This document shows, one piece after another, positions 24,024 to 36,900 of a stretch of DNA of 64,000 nt. How positions within the stretch are numbered: the first letter of the stretch is position 1; each line of letters opens with the position of its first letter. A program made the position numbers and the translations under genes. The notes below the pieces were generated by a model. The model had not been told where the DNA came from, ran no database searches, and saw only the letters and a list, made by a program, of their open reading frames with translations. Origin of the DNA: Azospirillum agricola (GTDB lineage Bacteria; Pseudomonadota; Alphaproteobacteria; Azospirillales; Azospirillaceae); assembly GCF_017876095.1 (NCBI RefSeq), contig NZ_JAGINM010000016.1, forward strand, positions 62,001 through 126,000, written 5' to 3'.

Positions 24024-25232
24024 TCAGATGCGGGCGCCCAGAACCGCCGCGCCCCAGGTCGTGCGCCAACGGCCCTTGATGCCGGTCAGGCCGACCAGCG
24101 CCAACAGCGCCAGCAGGGCGAAGACCAGGAAGCCCGCCTGGTAGCTGCCGAACATCTGCTTGGCGTAGCCGAGGCTGGAGGCGAGGTAGAAGCCGCCGAT
24201 CCCGCCGGTCATGCCGACCAGCCCGGTCATCACGCCGATCTCGCGGCGGAAGCGCTGCGGCACCAACTGGAACACCGCGCCGTTGCCCATGCCGAGCGCC
24301 AGCATGGCGACCACGAACACGGCCAGAGCCGCCCAGGCGGTCGGCAGGCCGAAGCTGATGACGATCAGCGCGGCGGCCGCCACCATGTACATCATCGTCA
24401 GCGTGCGGATGCCGCCGACCCGGTCGGCCATGGCGCCGCCCAGCGGACGGACCAGCGACCCAGCGAAGACGCAGGCCGCGGTGAAATAGCCCGCCGTGAC
24501 GGCGTTCAGCCCGTACTGGTCGTTGAAATAGATGGTCAGCGACGAGGCCAGCCCGACGAAGCCGCCGAAGGTGACGCTGTAGAAGAACATGAACCACCAG
24601 GCGTCGCCCATCCTCAGCACCTGGAGATAGCTGAGCAGCGGCTTCGGCGCCGGGCAGTCCGGGCTGTTCTTGGCAAGGATCAGGTAGACGACCAGCGTCG
24701 CCGCCAGCGGAATGGCGGCGAGGCCGAGCACGTTGTTCCAGCCGAAGATCAGCGCCAGCGACGGCGCGAACAGCGCGGCCAGCGCGGTGCCCGAATTGCC
24801 GGCCCCGGCGATGCCGAGCGCGGTTCCCTGATGCTCCGGCGGGTACCAGCGCGAGGCGAGCGGCAGCGCCACGGCGAAGGACGCCCCGGCGACGCCGAGC
24901 ACGATGCCCAGCAGGATGACCTGGGTGAAGCTGTGGATGCCGAAGTGCCACGCGGCCAGCAGCCCGGCGATCACCACGAGCTGGCACAGGGTTCCGGTCA
25001 GCTTCGGCTTCAGATGATCGACCAGCACGCCGTTGACCATGCGCAGCAGCGCGCCGGCCAGCACCGGCGTCGCCACCATCAGGCCCTTCTGGGCGGGGGA
25101 CAGCCCGAGATCCTGGGCGACCTGCACGCCCAGCGGCCCCAGGATCACCCACACCATGAAGCTGAGGTCGAAATAAAGGAACGCAGCGAACAGCGTCGGC
25201 AGGTGCCCCGCCTTCAAAAAGCCCGTTTTCAT
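24024..25232 (-). CDS. NarK/NasA-family nitrate/nitrite transporter (MFS, NNP family)
   Basis: This 402-aa protein has about twelve transmembrane helices and the nitrate-porter signature regions GIAGAGNSGTALAALFAPSL and MGNGAVFQLVPQRFRREIGVMTGLVGMTGGIGGF. It would move nitrate or nitrite across the inner membrane. The ATG at 25232 follows GGGAG. It is divergent from a PP2C-kinase fusion gene, a neighbour pairing familiar from proteobacterial nitrate-assimilation loci, although no nas or nir reductase genes lie in this window. Confidence 0.88.
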   Translation of the reverse strand: MKTGFLKAGHLPTLFAAFLYFDLSFMVWVILGPLGVQVAQDLGLSPAQKGLMVATPVLAGALLRMVNGVLVDHLKPKLTGTLCQLVVIAGLLAAWHFGIHSFTQVILLGIVLGVAGASFAVALPLASRWYPPEHQGTALGIAGAGNSGTALAALFAPSLALIFGWNNVLGLAAIPLAATLVVYLILAKNSPDCPAPKPLLSYLQVLRMGDAWWFMFFYSVTFGGFVGLASSLTIYFNDQYGLNAVTAGYFTAACVFAGSLVRPLGGAMADRVGGIRTLTMMYMVAAAALIVISFGLPTAWAALAVFVVAMLALGMGNGAVFQLVPQRFRREIGVMTGLVGMTGGIGGFYLASSLGYAKQMFGSYQAGFLVFALLALLALVGLTGIKGRWRTTWGAAVLGARI

Positions 25233-25659
25233 GCGAACTCCCAAATGTTGACGGCTTCCGGCATCGGGCCGCGCACGGCGGCGCGCCATCCGGAAACGAT
25301 GATCCGACCGACCGACGGACCATCGTTGGTCGCGTGGCGTGGGTCCCGTGGCGGGCCGTCGTCTCCGCCTTTGGAGGGGCCCACGTCATCCGCTCATCCC
25401 TTCGCAAGAGTCAGGCCATTCTTTCGCATCTGCAAAAGCCCTTGGAAGTAGAGACTTTGGACTGGCTCCAGCCGACTCATTCCGTCCTTAAGTGCTTATT
25501 TCTTTGGCGCACCCTGCCTCATTGCCCACCGAATGGGCGCGAGCCGCCGCCGGGCTGGCGGCCGGGGGCCGCCAACCCTTGGAAACGCCGTGGCACTCCG
25601 CGTGCACAAGGGCTCTTCCCACCCGTCCCCTCATCCCAAGGAATGGAGCCGCTCGTCCG
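25233..25659. promoter_or_regulatory. Divergent intergenic region with structured leaders
   Basis: This 427-bp stretch has no convincing gene. It holds an imperfect 12-bp-arm inverted repeat at 25294-25326 (AACGATGATCCG to CGGACCATCGTT), complete with one G-U pair when read as minus-strand RNA, so it would fold in the transporter mRNA leader. A smaller hairpin with a six-base loop is at 25362-25375. A perfect TGGCGGCC/GGCCGCCA hairpin is at 25556-25574, about 85 bp before the kinase-phosphatase start. Leader regulation is possible but unproven. Confidence 0.5.
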
Positions 25660-27357
25660 ATGAACGGTTCGTTGCAGGTTCAGTTCGGCATCGCCTCCGA
25701 CACCGGGCGGCGTCCGCGCAACGAGGACTACGCCGGGGTCTGCCTCGCCTCGCCGGGCCGGCGGGTCCGCCAGGGCATCGTCGCGGCGCTGGCCGACGGG
25801 GTCGGCGGCGCCAAGGGCGGCCGCATCGCGGCCGAGCTGGCGGTGCGCACCTTCATCGACGGCTATTACGCCCAACCGGAACCGCTGGGCGTCCAGCGCG
25901 CCGCCGCGCGGGTGATCGAGGCGGTCAACCGCTGGATCGTCGCGCAAGGGCGGGCCGATCCGGCGCTGGAGAACATGGCCTCGACCTTCGCGGGCCTGAT
26001 CCTGCGGCACCGCAACGCGCATGTCCTGCATGTCGGCGACAGCCGGGTCTACCGGCTGAGCGACGGCCAGCTCGCCCGCCTGACCGAGGACCACACGCTG
26101 AACCGGCCCGACTACGCCCATGTCCTCTACCGCGGACTCGGCATCGAGGAGGCGGTGCGGCTGGACTACGGCGTTCACCCGTTGCGCCTGCACGACCGTT
26201 TCCTGCTGTGCAGCGACGGCGTGCACGGGACTCTCACCGACGTTGCCCTCCGCAGCCTGCTGATGCGGCGGGACACGCCGGAGGCGGCGGCCCGGCTGAT
26301 CGTCGACACCGCCCTCGACGCCGGCAGCAGCGACAACGCCAGCGCCGTCGTCGTCGACGTCGTCGGGCTGCCCGCCATCGAACACACCGAGCTGGAAAGC
26401 GCCGCCGCCAACCTGCCGATCCTCGCCCCTCCGGCGGCCGGCGAGGAGCTGGACGGCTTCCGGCTGGACGCTCCGCTGTCGGACGGGCGCTACAGCCGGC
26501 TTTTCCGGGCGACGAACCTGGAGGACGGGCGCTCGGTCGTCATCAAGTTCCCGCAGCCCGAGGTCGCCGCCGACAAGACCTTCCGGCTCGCCTTCGTCCG
26601 CGAGGCCTGGGTCGCGGCACGGGTGCGCAGCCCCTGGGTCGGCGAGGTGATCGAGCTGCCTCCGGGCCGGCAGACCCGGCTCTACACCGTCATGCCCTAT
26701 TACGAGGGCGAGACGCTGGAGCAGCGGCTGCGCCGCAAGCCGTCCCTGGCCCTGGCGGAGGGGGTGGAGATCGCCGTCACGCTGGCGCGCGCCCTGTCGG
26801 CACTGCACCGGGCCGGCATCATCCACCGCGACATCAAGCCGGACAACGTCATCCTGGGGCGGGGCGGCCGCCTGACGCTGATCGACCTCGGCGTCGCCCG
26901 GCTGCCGCAGCTCGAGGAGTTCCCGACCGCCGACGTGCCGGGCACCCCCAGCTACATGGCGCCGGAGCTGTTCGCCGGATCGGCGGGCGACGAACGCTCC
27001 GACCAGTTCGCATTGGCCGTCACCATCCACCGCGCGCTCAGCGGCGGCGGCTATCCCTACGGCGAGGTCGAGCCCTTCTCCCGCCCGCGCTTCGGCAAGC
27101 CCGTTCCGCTGGCGCGCGGGCGCGGCGACGTCCCGGCCTGGTTCGACCAGATTCTGGCGCGGGCGCTGTCCCCCGCCCCGGCCGACCGCTTCGGCGACGT
27201 CATCGAGTTCGCGCAGGAGTTGGAGAACGCGCTGGCGCACGGCCGGCCGGAGATCGTCCGCAGACGACCGCTCTACGAGCGCAACCCGGTCCTGGTCTGG
27301 CAATGCGTGTCGGCGGCGCTGCTGTGCGCGATGCTGGCGCTGCTGGCGCGTGGCTGA
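25660..27357 (+). CDS. PP2C phosphatase-Ser/Thr kinase fusion, membrane-anchored
   Basis: The 565-aa protein joins two opposing enzymes. Residues 1-235 are a PP2C phosphatase (RPRNEDYAG, LADGVGGAKGG, VGDSRVYRL, CSDGVHGTL, SDNASAVVVDV). Residues 255-520 are a Hanks-type kinase with HRDIKPDN at about 389, DLGVARL and GTPSYMAPE. A single C-terminal transmembrane helix (about 541-563) tethers it, with both domains in the cytoplasm. Such fusions often lie beside nitrate transporter genes. It could modulate the divergent transporter; substrates are unknown. Confidence 0.92.
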   Translation: MNGSLQVQFGIASDTGRRPRNEDYAGVCLASPGRRVRQGIVAALADGVGGAKGGRIAAELAVRTFIDGYYAQPEPLGVQRAAARVIEAVNRWIVAQGRADPALENMASTFAGLILRHRNAHVLHVGDSRVYRLSDGQLARLTEDHTLNRPDYAHVLYRGLGIEEAVRLDYGVHPLRLHDRFLLCSDGVHGTLTDVALRSLLMRRDTPEAAARLIVDTALDAGSSDNASAVVVDVVGLPAIEHTELESAAANLPILAPPAAGEELDGFRLDAPLSDGRYSRLFRATNLEDGRSVVIKFPQPEVAADKTFRLAFVREAWVAARVRSPWVGEVIELPPGRQTRLYTVMPYYEGETLEQRLRRKPSLALAEGVEIAVTLARALSALHRAGIIHRDIKPDNVILGRGGRLTLIDLGVARLPQLEEFPTADVPGTPSYMAPELFAGSAGDERSDQFALAVTIHRALSGGGYPYGEVEPFSRPRFGKPVPLARGRGDVPAWFDQILARALSPAPADRFGDVIEFAQELENALAHGRPEIVRRRPLYERNPVLVWQCVSAALLCAMLALLARG

Positions 27358-27597
27358 GCGGGCAGCTGAGCGGGCGGCGCGTCATACGGTCGCATGGAGC
27401 AACCCGCCCGCCGCGGCGGCGCCTTCTCGCTGGTGCGGGATGACCGATCCGCGATAGTCTTCCGGCATCGTCCGGAGGCTTGCCCCGCTCCGGCCGGGTC
27501 GTTTTCTCCGGGCACCCGTCACCGTCCCGCGACGCGCATCACCGTGCCCCCTGACCTCTTCCCCTCCGACAACGCCGATCCCGTGGAATCTCCCGCC

Positions 27598-28959
<1,362 letters not shown>

Positions 28960-28975
28960 ACTGGGGGAGCCGGGC

Positions 28976-31111
<2,136 letters not shown>

Positions 31112-31129
31112 CGACCCGCTCCTCTGCCC

Positions 31130-31149
31130 GGCGGCGTCGGGATGCCGCC
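31130..31149. terminator. Weak hairpin between convergent genes
   Basis: GGCGGC at 31130-31135 pairs with GCCGCC at 31144-31149 in the 38-bp gap between the convergent kinase and caspase-like genes. There is no T-run, so terminator function is only a guess from position. Confidence 0.25.
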
Positions 31150-32490
31150 CTACGGCAGGTCCGGATAGGTCCGCGTGCTGTCGACGATCTCGAGTTTGGT
31201 ATAATCGTCGCTGTGGGTTACGACGACATGCCCGGAGACGCTGCTCTTTCCAAAAATCTTTGACCGCAGATTTTCCACCACGGATCTGTAATCACTACAG
31301 CCATCCTTCCGGTATAGACGGAAAGAAATTCGAAAAAGACTATCATCCAAGAATAAGAATGTTAAATAGCTCTGCGGTGACAAACAAGGGCCTTTTGGTA
31401 TTTTCAGAATCATACTCGCAACAACGGTATCTTCTGAAAAATATTTCCAAAAATACCGCACTTCATTATTTTTATATTCCCCTGCTATTGGAAGTGAAGC
31501 CGACTGAACCGTGACAAACGGCGTACCAAGCTTCCGATTGACCTGCGCTGCCGACATGCCCAAATGGAAGGGCCCGATGCCGTATCTCATATCCCTACCC
31601 GGCTGTTCCGTGAGAACGGCGGGAGGTGTCATCACGGCCGCGACCTGATGGCCTTGGTCGGGGGTGCCCGCGAAATAGAAATCACCGGTCAACGACGACG
31701 CCTCCCACGGAATCTGCGCATCGCCCGACGACGAGGACACCGCCGCCCGAACCTTCTTGAACACCTGTTCGATCGGAAGGCCCGGTTGCTGAATCGCCTT
31801 CAGCAACTCCTTAGTGTAGAGGCCGTTTCCACCCGAACCGTCGTTCGCCGTTTTCCCTGGAGCCGTCGCATACGCGATCATCGTTCCCTTAGGCGCGCTC
31901 ATCTGCGCCAGACCGCCGTTCAACGCCCGGAACGGGCGCTCGAACGGATTGTTCCGGCAGGCGTCGAGGATGAGGATGTTCACCCTCGAACGGGCCTCCA
32001 TCATCTGCGCCAACACGTTGTCGGCATCGACCGCCATCAGCGGCACCATGCGCTCGCTCGAAATCTCCGCATCCACTGGAATGAGATAATTCCTGCCTGA
32101 CACCTGAAGACCGTGCCCCGAATAATAGACGAGCCCGACCGAGTCCTCGCTCAGCCTCCCGCCAAAGTCGATCACCGCCTTTTCCATGTCCGCCTTACCG
32201 GCGTTGATACGCTCGATCACCTCGAAGCCGAGCACGCGCAACACCGCAGCCATCGCACGTGCGTCGTTCGTCGGATTCCTCAATGGCGCCGTCGGGTAAG
32301 CATCGTTGCCGATCACCAAGGCCACCCGCCGTTCGCCCGACCCAACGCCGGTCCGCTTCAGAGCCCGATCCGCCACAGCGCCCTGCAACGCCTCCGGCAC
32401 TCGGACCTCGCTTGCCCGGCATTGGCCATCCGCCGCCAAGCCCAGCACCAGGATCACCATCGCCAGCAGCCAACGCCGCATCATCGCCAT
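31150..32490 (-). CDS. Secreted caspase-like (peptidase C14) protein
   Basis: The 446-aa protein starts with a signal peptide and continues into a C14 caspase domain: RRVALVIGNDAY, the catalytic His in YYSGHGLQ (about 126) and the catalytic Cys in LILDACRNNPF (about 177), then SGGNGLYTKELL. The last ~150 residues form an unrecognised domain whose DNA (31200-31500) is clearly more AT-rich than the surroundings. The ATG at 32490 has GGGGTGGG upstream. Bacterial caspase homologues act in proteolysis, stress or defence; the role here is unknown. Confidence 0.87.
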   Translation of the reverse strand: MAMMRRWLLAMVILVLGLAADGQCRASEVRVPEALQGAVADRALKRTGVGSGERRVALVIGNDAYPTAPLRNPTNDARAMAAVLRVLGFEVIERINAGKADMEKAVIDFGGRLSEDSVGLVYYSGHGLQVSGRNYLIPVDAEISSERMVPLMAVDADNVLAQMMEARSRVNILILDACRNNPFERPFRALNGGLAQMSAPKGTMIAYATAPGKTANDGSGGNGLYTKELLKAIQQPGLPIEQVFKKVRAAVSSSSGDAQIPWEASSLTGDFYFAGTPDQGHQVAAVMTPPAVLTEQPGRDMRYGIGPFHLGMSAAQVNRKLGTPFVTVQSASLPIAGEYKNNEVRYFWKYFSEDTVVASMILKIPKGPCLSPQSYLTFLFLDDSLFRISFRLYRKDGCSDYRSVVENLRSKIFGKSSVSGHVVVTHSDDYTKLEIVDSTRTYPDLP

Positions 32491-32660
32491 GACCCACCCC
32501 AATCCGAAACCGCCGAGTGCATCACGCTAACTTAGACAGACAACCGATCCAAGGGTATTGCAAAAATACAACCGAAAGACGTCAGGGGAGGCAGCCGACA
32601 TAAGGACGGATTCCGCCGGGAAACCACAGGAACGGTCCAGCCGGCCTCCCTTGGCTTGGT

Positions 32661-32684
32661 GCGCACCGGCGACCGCAGGTGCGC
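32661..32684. terminator. Hairpin downstream of fdhE
   Basis: GCGCACC at 32661-32667 can pair with GGTGCGC at 32678-32684, about 20 bp past the fdhE stop on the minus strand. No T-run follows. The remaining ~200 bp up to the caspase-like gene shows nothing recognisable. Confidence 0.3.
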
Positions 32685-32702
32685 GTTCGCGCTCTGCCCG
32701 CT

Positions 32703-33617
32703 TCAGTCGGCCAGGACCAGGAAGGGGTTGCCGCCGATGCGCTGGTAGCCCTCCTCCCCGACCAGGATGTCGAGCGCCAGCGAGGCGAGGTCGTCGGCCA
32801 CCGGGTCGAGATCGGGCGCCTTGTCGAGGAACAGAAGCTTCAGGTAGCTGTGGCAGGCGCCGCAGGTCTCGGCGCGGACGGGGCCATCCTTCCCCTGCCC
32901 CCCCTCGGCCCGACCCTCACCCGTCCCTTCCAGAAAGCGCTGGTCGACGTGCTTGCCATCGCCGCAGGACACGCAGGACGCGCGAACGTGATGCCACGCG
33001 GTGTGGCAGATCCCGCAATGCAGGTAACGCAGCCCCCCCGCTTCCATGCCGACATGCAGCACGCCGGCCACCGGCGCACCACCGCAGACCGGACAGACCT
33101 GGGCGGTGGCATGGACCGAGATCGTGCTGACGTCCAGCCCAGCGGCGTGGCGGGTCCAGGCGACCTGGAGGGCGGCGGTGACGAAGGGGGCGGCCGGCAG
33201 GTCGGTCGTCTCCAGCTGGTCGTTGATCAGACGGTCGGCGAAGGCCGCCAGCCGGCCGGACTCCTCCGGCCCGAGAAGGCCCAGCGCGACGCGGGCCGGA
33301 GGCGGCACGGCCTCGCCGAGCCGCGCCAGCAGGGCTTGCAGGTCGAGCGGCCATTGCGCGGCCGGCGGGGCCGAGGCAGCCGCGGCAGCCAGCGCGTGCT
33401 GGGCATCGGCCAGCGTGGCGACGAAGGAGAGCCAGCCGCCCAGGCTGTGCCCACCGGCAAGGCGGCGCAGGCGGGCGGCGCGGCGCTGGAAAAGACTGGC
33501 CGCGTCGGGCAGCCGCAGCGGCGACGGCGACTGGCCGGGCACCAGCCCGGCGGCGGCCATGGCGGCGGCGGTCGCCTCGGAAACGTCTGCGGCGGGGGCG
33601 TGGGGCGCGGCGGTCAT
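32703..33617 (-). CDS. fdhE: Formate dehydrogenase accessory protein FdhE
   Basis: The 304-aa protein carries four CxxC pairs in its C-terminal half (CPVCGG, CGICHT, CVSCGD, CGACHS), the iron-binding arrangement of FdhE. FdhE assists maturation of Tat-exported respiratory formate dehydrogenases. It is divergent from the fdn structural genes, with the dyad and sigma54 promoter between them. The ATG at 33617 is used; an in-frame start at 33677 would add a low-complexity Arg/His-rich tail. Confidence 0.92.
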   Translation of the reverse strand: MTAAPHAPAADVSEATAAAMAAAGLVPGQSPSPLRLPDAASLFQRRAARLRRLAGGHSLGGWLSFVATLADAQHALAAAAASAPPAAQWPLDLQALLARLGEAVPPPARVALGLLGPEESGRLAAFADRLINDQLETTDLPAAPFVTAALQVAWTRHAAGLDVSTISVHATAQVCPVCGGAPVAGVLHVGMEAGGLRYLHCGICHTAWHHVRASCVSCGDGKHVDQRFLEGTGEGRAEGGQGKDGPVRAETCGACHSYLKLLFLDKAPDLDPVADDLASLALDILVGEEGYQRIGGNPFLVLAD

Positions 33618-33750
33618 GGGGCTGCTTTCGTGTCGGTCGTGATGAGGACGGCGATGGCGAGGCGAACACCCATGCAAGATCGGGGCAATGCCCGCACCGG
33701 CCCGCTCCCCCTGTTTGCCACCACCGTCATGGCCCCGTCAAACTGTCTAC

Positions 33751-33813
33751 CCCACAGCCAATAGGGACATTTTGTCTAAACCTTTTGGACAAAATGTCCC
33801 TATTGGCTGTGGG
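33751..33813. repeat. Perfect 26-bp inverted repeat upstream of fdn, probable enhancer
   Basis: Arms at 33751-33776 and 33788-33813 are exact reverse complements with an 11-bp spacer. Each arm contains the smaller dyad GACA-N3-TGTC (33766-33776 and 33788-33798), and the two are 22 bp apart centre to centre, about two helical turns. The repeat centre lies about 70-85 bp upstream of the -24/-12 element. This fits an upstream activator site for a sigma54 enhancer-binding protein. The surrounding 348-bp fdhE-fdnG gap contains no gene. Confidence 0.8.
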
Positions 33814-33852
33814 ACCAATCAAAAAACCATGACGTCCGTGCGGCTTTCGCGG

Positions 33853-33869
33853 TTGGCACGGAATCTGCC
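33853..33869 (+). promoter_or_regulatory. Sigma54 (-24/-12) promoter of the formate dehydrogenase operon
   Basis: TTGGCACGGAATCTGCC matches the RpoN consensus TTGGCACG-N4-TTGC with correct GG-to-GC spacing (GG at 33855-33856, GC at 33867-33868). Transcription would start near 33880 and leave a leader of about 85 nt before fdnG. The dyad at 33751-33813 upstream and a sigma54 activator gene 5 kb away support the call. Confidence 0.85.
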
Positions 33870-33965
33870 TTTGGGCGCGGCGCCGTGAGTGGTCGGTCCT
33901 GCCGACGGCTCCGTTCCGGGTCCCAACGCCCCGGACACGGCACAACCGTTTCCGAGGGAGGTTCC

Positions 33966-36900
33966 ATGCCGATCACGCCCACGCAGCCCGCGCCGACGCA
34001 GGCTACGGCCACGCAGGTCTCACGGCGGCAATTCTTCAAGCTCACGGCGGGTTCGCTTGCCGCGTCCAGCATCGGCGCGCTGGGCTTCCTCCCGGCCGAG
34101 GCGCTGGCCGAGGTGCGCCAGTACAAGCTGAGCCGCGCCAAGGAGATCCGCAACACCTGCCCCTACTGCTCGGTCGGCTGCGGCCTGCTGATGTACAGCC
34201 TGGGCGACGGCGCCAAGAACGCCAAGGCCGAGATCATCCACATCGAGGGCGACCCCGACCACCCGGTCAGCCGCGGCTCGCTCTGCCCCAAGGGCGCCGG
34301 CCTGCTCGACTTCATCCACAGCCCGAACCGGCTGAAGCACCCCGAGGTGCGCGAGGCCGGCTCCAACACGTGGAAGCGTATTTCCTGGCACGAGGCGGTG
34401 GAGCGCATCGCCCGCCACATCAAGGACGACCGCGACGCCAACTTCATCGCCAAGAACGCCGAGGGCGTGACGGTGAACCGCTGGGTGTCGACCGCCATGC
34501 TGACGGCGTCCGCCTCGTCGAACGAGACCGGCATCCTGACGCAGAAGGTCATGCGCTCGCTCGGCATCGTCGGCACCGACGCGCAGGCCCGCGTCTGCCA
34601 CGGCCCGACCGTGTCGGCGCTCGCCTCGACCTTCGGGCGCGGGGCGATGACCAACAGCTGGGTCGACATCAAGAACGCCGACTTCATCCTGATCATGGGC
34701 GGCAATCCGGCCGAGGCCCATCCGGTCGGCTTCAAATGGGCGATCGAGGCGAAGAAGAAGGGCGCGCGAATCGTCGTCGTCGACCCGCGCTTCAACCGCT
34801 CGGCCGCCGTCGCCGACGAATACATGCCGATCCGCGCCGGGTCGGACATCGTCTTCCTGGGCGGCGTCATCAACTGGCTGATCGCCAACGACAAGATCCA
34901 GTGGGATTACGTCAAGGCCTTCACCAACGCCAGCTTCATCGTGCGTGACGGCTTCAGCTTCGACGAGGGGCTGTTCAGCGGCTACGACGCGGCCAAGGGC
35001 CAGTACGACCGCAGCAGCTGGAACTACGAGTTCGACGAGAACGGCAAGGCGAAGACCGACCCGACGCTCCAGGACCCGCGCTGCGTGTGGAACCTGATGA
35101 AGGCCCACTACGCGCGCTACACGCCGGACGTCGTCACCGACCTGACCGGCACGCCGAAGGACGGCTTCCTGCGGGTCTGCCAGCATCTCGGCTCGACGGC
35201 GGTGCGTGACCGCGTCGGCACCATCCTCTACGCTCTCGGCTGGACCCAGCACACGGTCGGCGCCCAGAACATCCGCACCATGGCGATGATCCAGCTGCTG
35301 CTGGGCAACATCGGCATGCCGGGCGGCGGCGTCAACGCGCTGCGCGGCCACTCCAACATCCAGGGCCTGTCGGATCTGGGGCTGCTGTCGACCAGCCTGC
35401 CCGGCTACCTGAACCTGCCGGCCGAGAAGGCCAACCCGACCTTCGCCGACTACATCGCCAGGAACACCCCCAAGCCGCAGGCCGACGGCCAGCTCAACTT
35501 CTGGGGCAACACGCCGAAGTTCTTCGTCAGCCTGCTGAAATGGTTCTGGGGCGACAAGGCGACGAAGGAGAACGACTGGGGCTACGACTGGCTGCCCAAG
35601 TGGGACAAGATGTACGACGTGCTCCAGGTCATGGACCTGATGCACAACGGCAAGGTCAACGGCTTCATCGTCCAGGGCTTCAACCCGCTGACCTCCTTCC
35701 CGGACGTCCGCAAGACGGCGGCCTCCTTCGCCAAGCTGAAATACATGGTGGTGATCGACCCGATCACGACCGAAACCTCGTCCTTCTGGCAGAACCACGG
35801 CGAGATCAACGACGTCGACACCGCCAGCATCAAGACCGAGGTGTTCCGCCTGCCCTCCACCTGCTTCGCGGAGGAGGACGGCGCCATCGTCAATTCGGCG
35901 CGCTGGCTGCAATGGCATTACAAGGGCGCCGACGCGCCGGGCGAGGCCAAGAGCGACCAGGAGATCCTGGCCGAGATCTTCGTCGCCGTCCGCGACCTCT
36001 ACCGCAAGGAGGGCGGCACGGTTCCCGAGCCGATCCTCAACCTGTCCTGGCCCTACAAGAACCCGCTGGAACCGACGCCGGAGGAGCTGGCGAAGGAGCT
36101 GAACGGGCGCGCGCTGGCCGACATCCCCGATCCGAAGGACCCGACCAAGTTCCTGGCCCGCAAGGGCGAGCAGCTGCCGAACTTCGCGATCATGCAAGCC
36201 GACGGCTCGACCATGAGCGCCTGCTGGATCTTCGCCGGCTGCTGGACGCAGGCCGGCAACCAGATGGCGCGGCGCGACAACACCGACGCCGGGCTGGGCA
36301 ACACGCCGGGCTGGGCCTGGGCGTGGCCGGCCAACCGCCGCATCATCTACAACCGCGCCTCCTGCGACCCGTCGGGCAAGCCCTGGGATCCCAAGCGCAA
36401 CCTGATCTCGTGGAACGGCGCCGCCTGGGCCGGCGCCGACGTGCCGGACTTCAAGGCGGATTCGGCGCCGAGCGAAGGGATGAACCCCTTCATCATGAAC
36501 CCGGAGGGCGTCGGCCGGCTGTTCTGCACCGACAAGCTGGCGGACGGTCCTTTCCCCGAGCATTACGAGCCGATGGAAAGCCCGCTCGGCACCAACCCGC
36601 TGCACCCGAAGGTGGTCAGCAGCCCGGCGGTGCGCATCTTCAAGGCGGACAAGGAGCGGCTGGGCACCCATGACCAGTTCCCCTATGTCGGCACCACCTA
36701 CCGCCTGACCGAGCATTTCCAGTTCTGGACCAAGGGCGTGCGCCTGAACGCCATCGCCCAGCCCGAGCAGTTCGTCGAGATCGGCGAGGCGCTGGCGGCC
36801 GAGAAGGGCATCAAGGCCGGCGACTGGGTGCAGGTCAGCTCCAAGCGCGGCCACATCAAGGCCAAGGCGGTGGTGACCAAGCGGATCAAGGCGCTGACGG

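Noticed and set aside
25362..25375. ANTAR-type (NasT) antiterminator leader for the nitrate transporter
   Set aside because: One hairpin on the minus strand has a six-base loop AAAGGC with A1 and G4, but its stem is only 4 bp and the expected tandem partner with a six-base loop is absent; the 25294-25326 hairpin has a larger loop.
33673..33690. Second sigma54 promoter, for fdhE on the minus strand
   Set aside because: The -12 part (TTGCA) is good but the -24 part reads TTGCCCCG, lacking the essential GG; too weak to list as a feature.
34596..34598. Possible selenocysteine codon in the formate dehydrogenase
   Set aside because: The codon is TGC, not TGA, so no recoding or SECIS element is needed.
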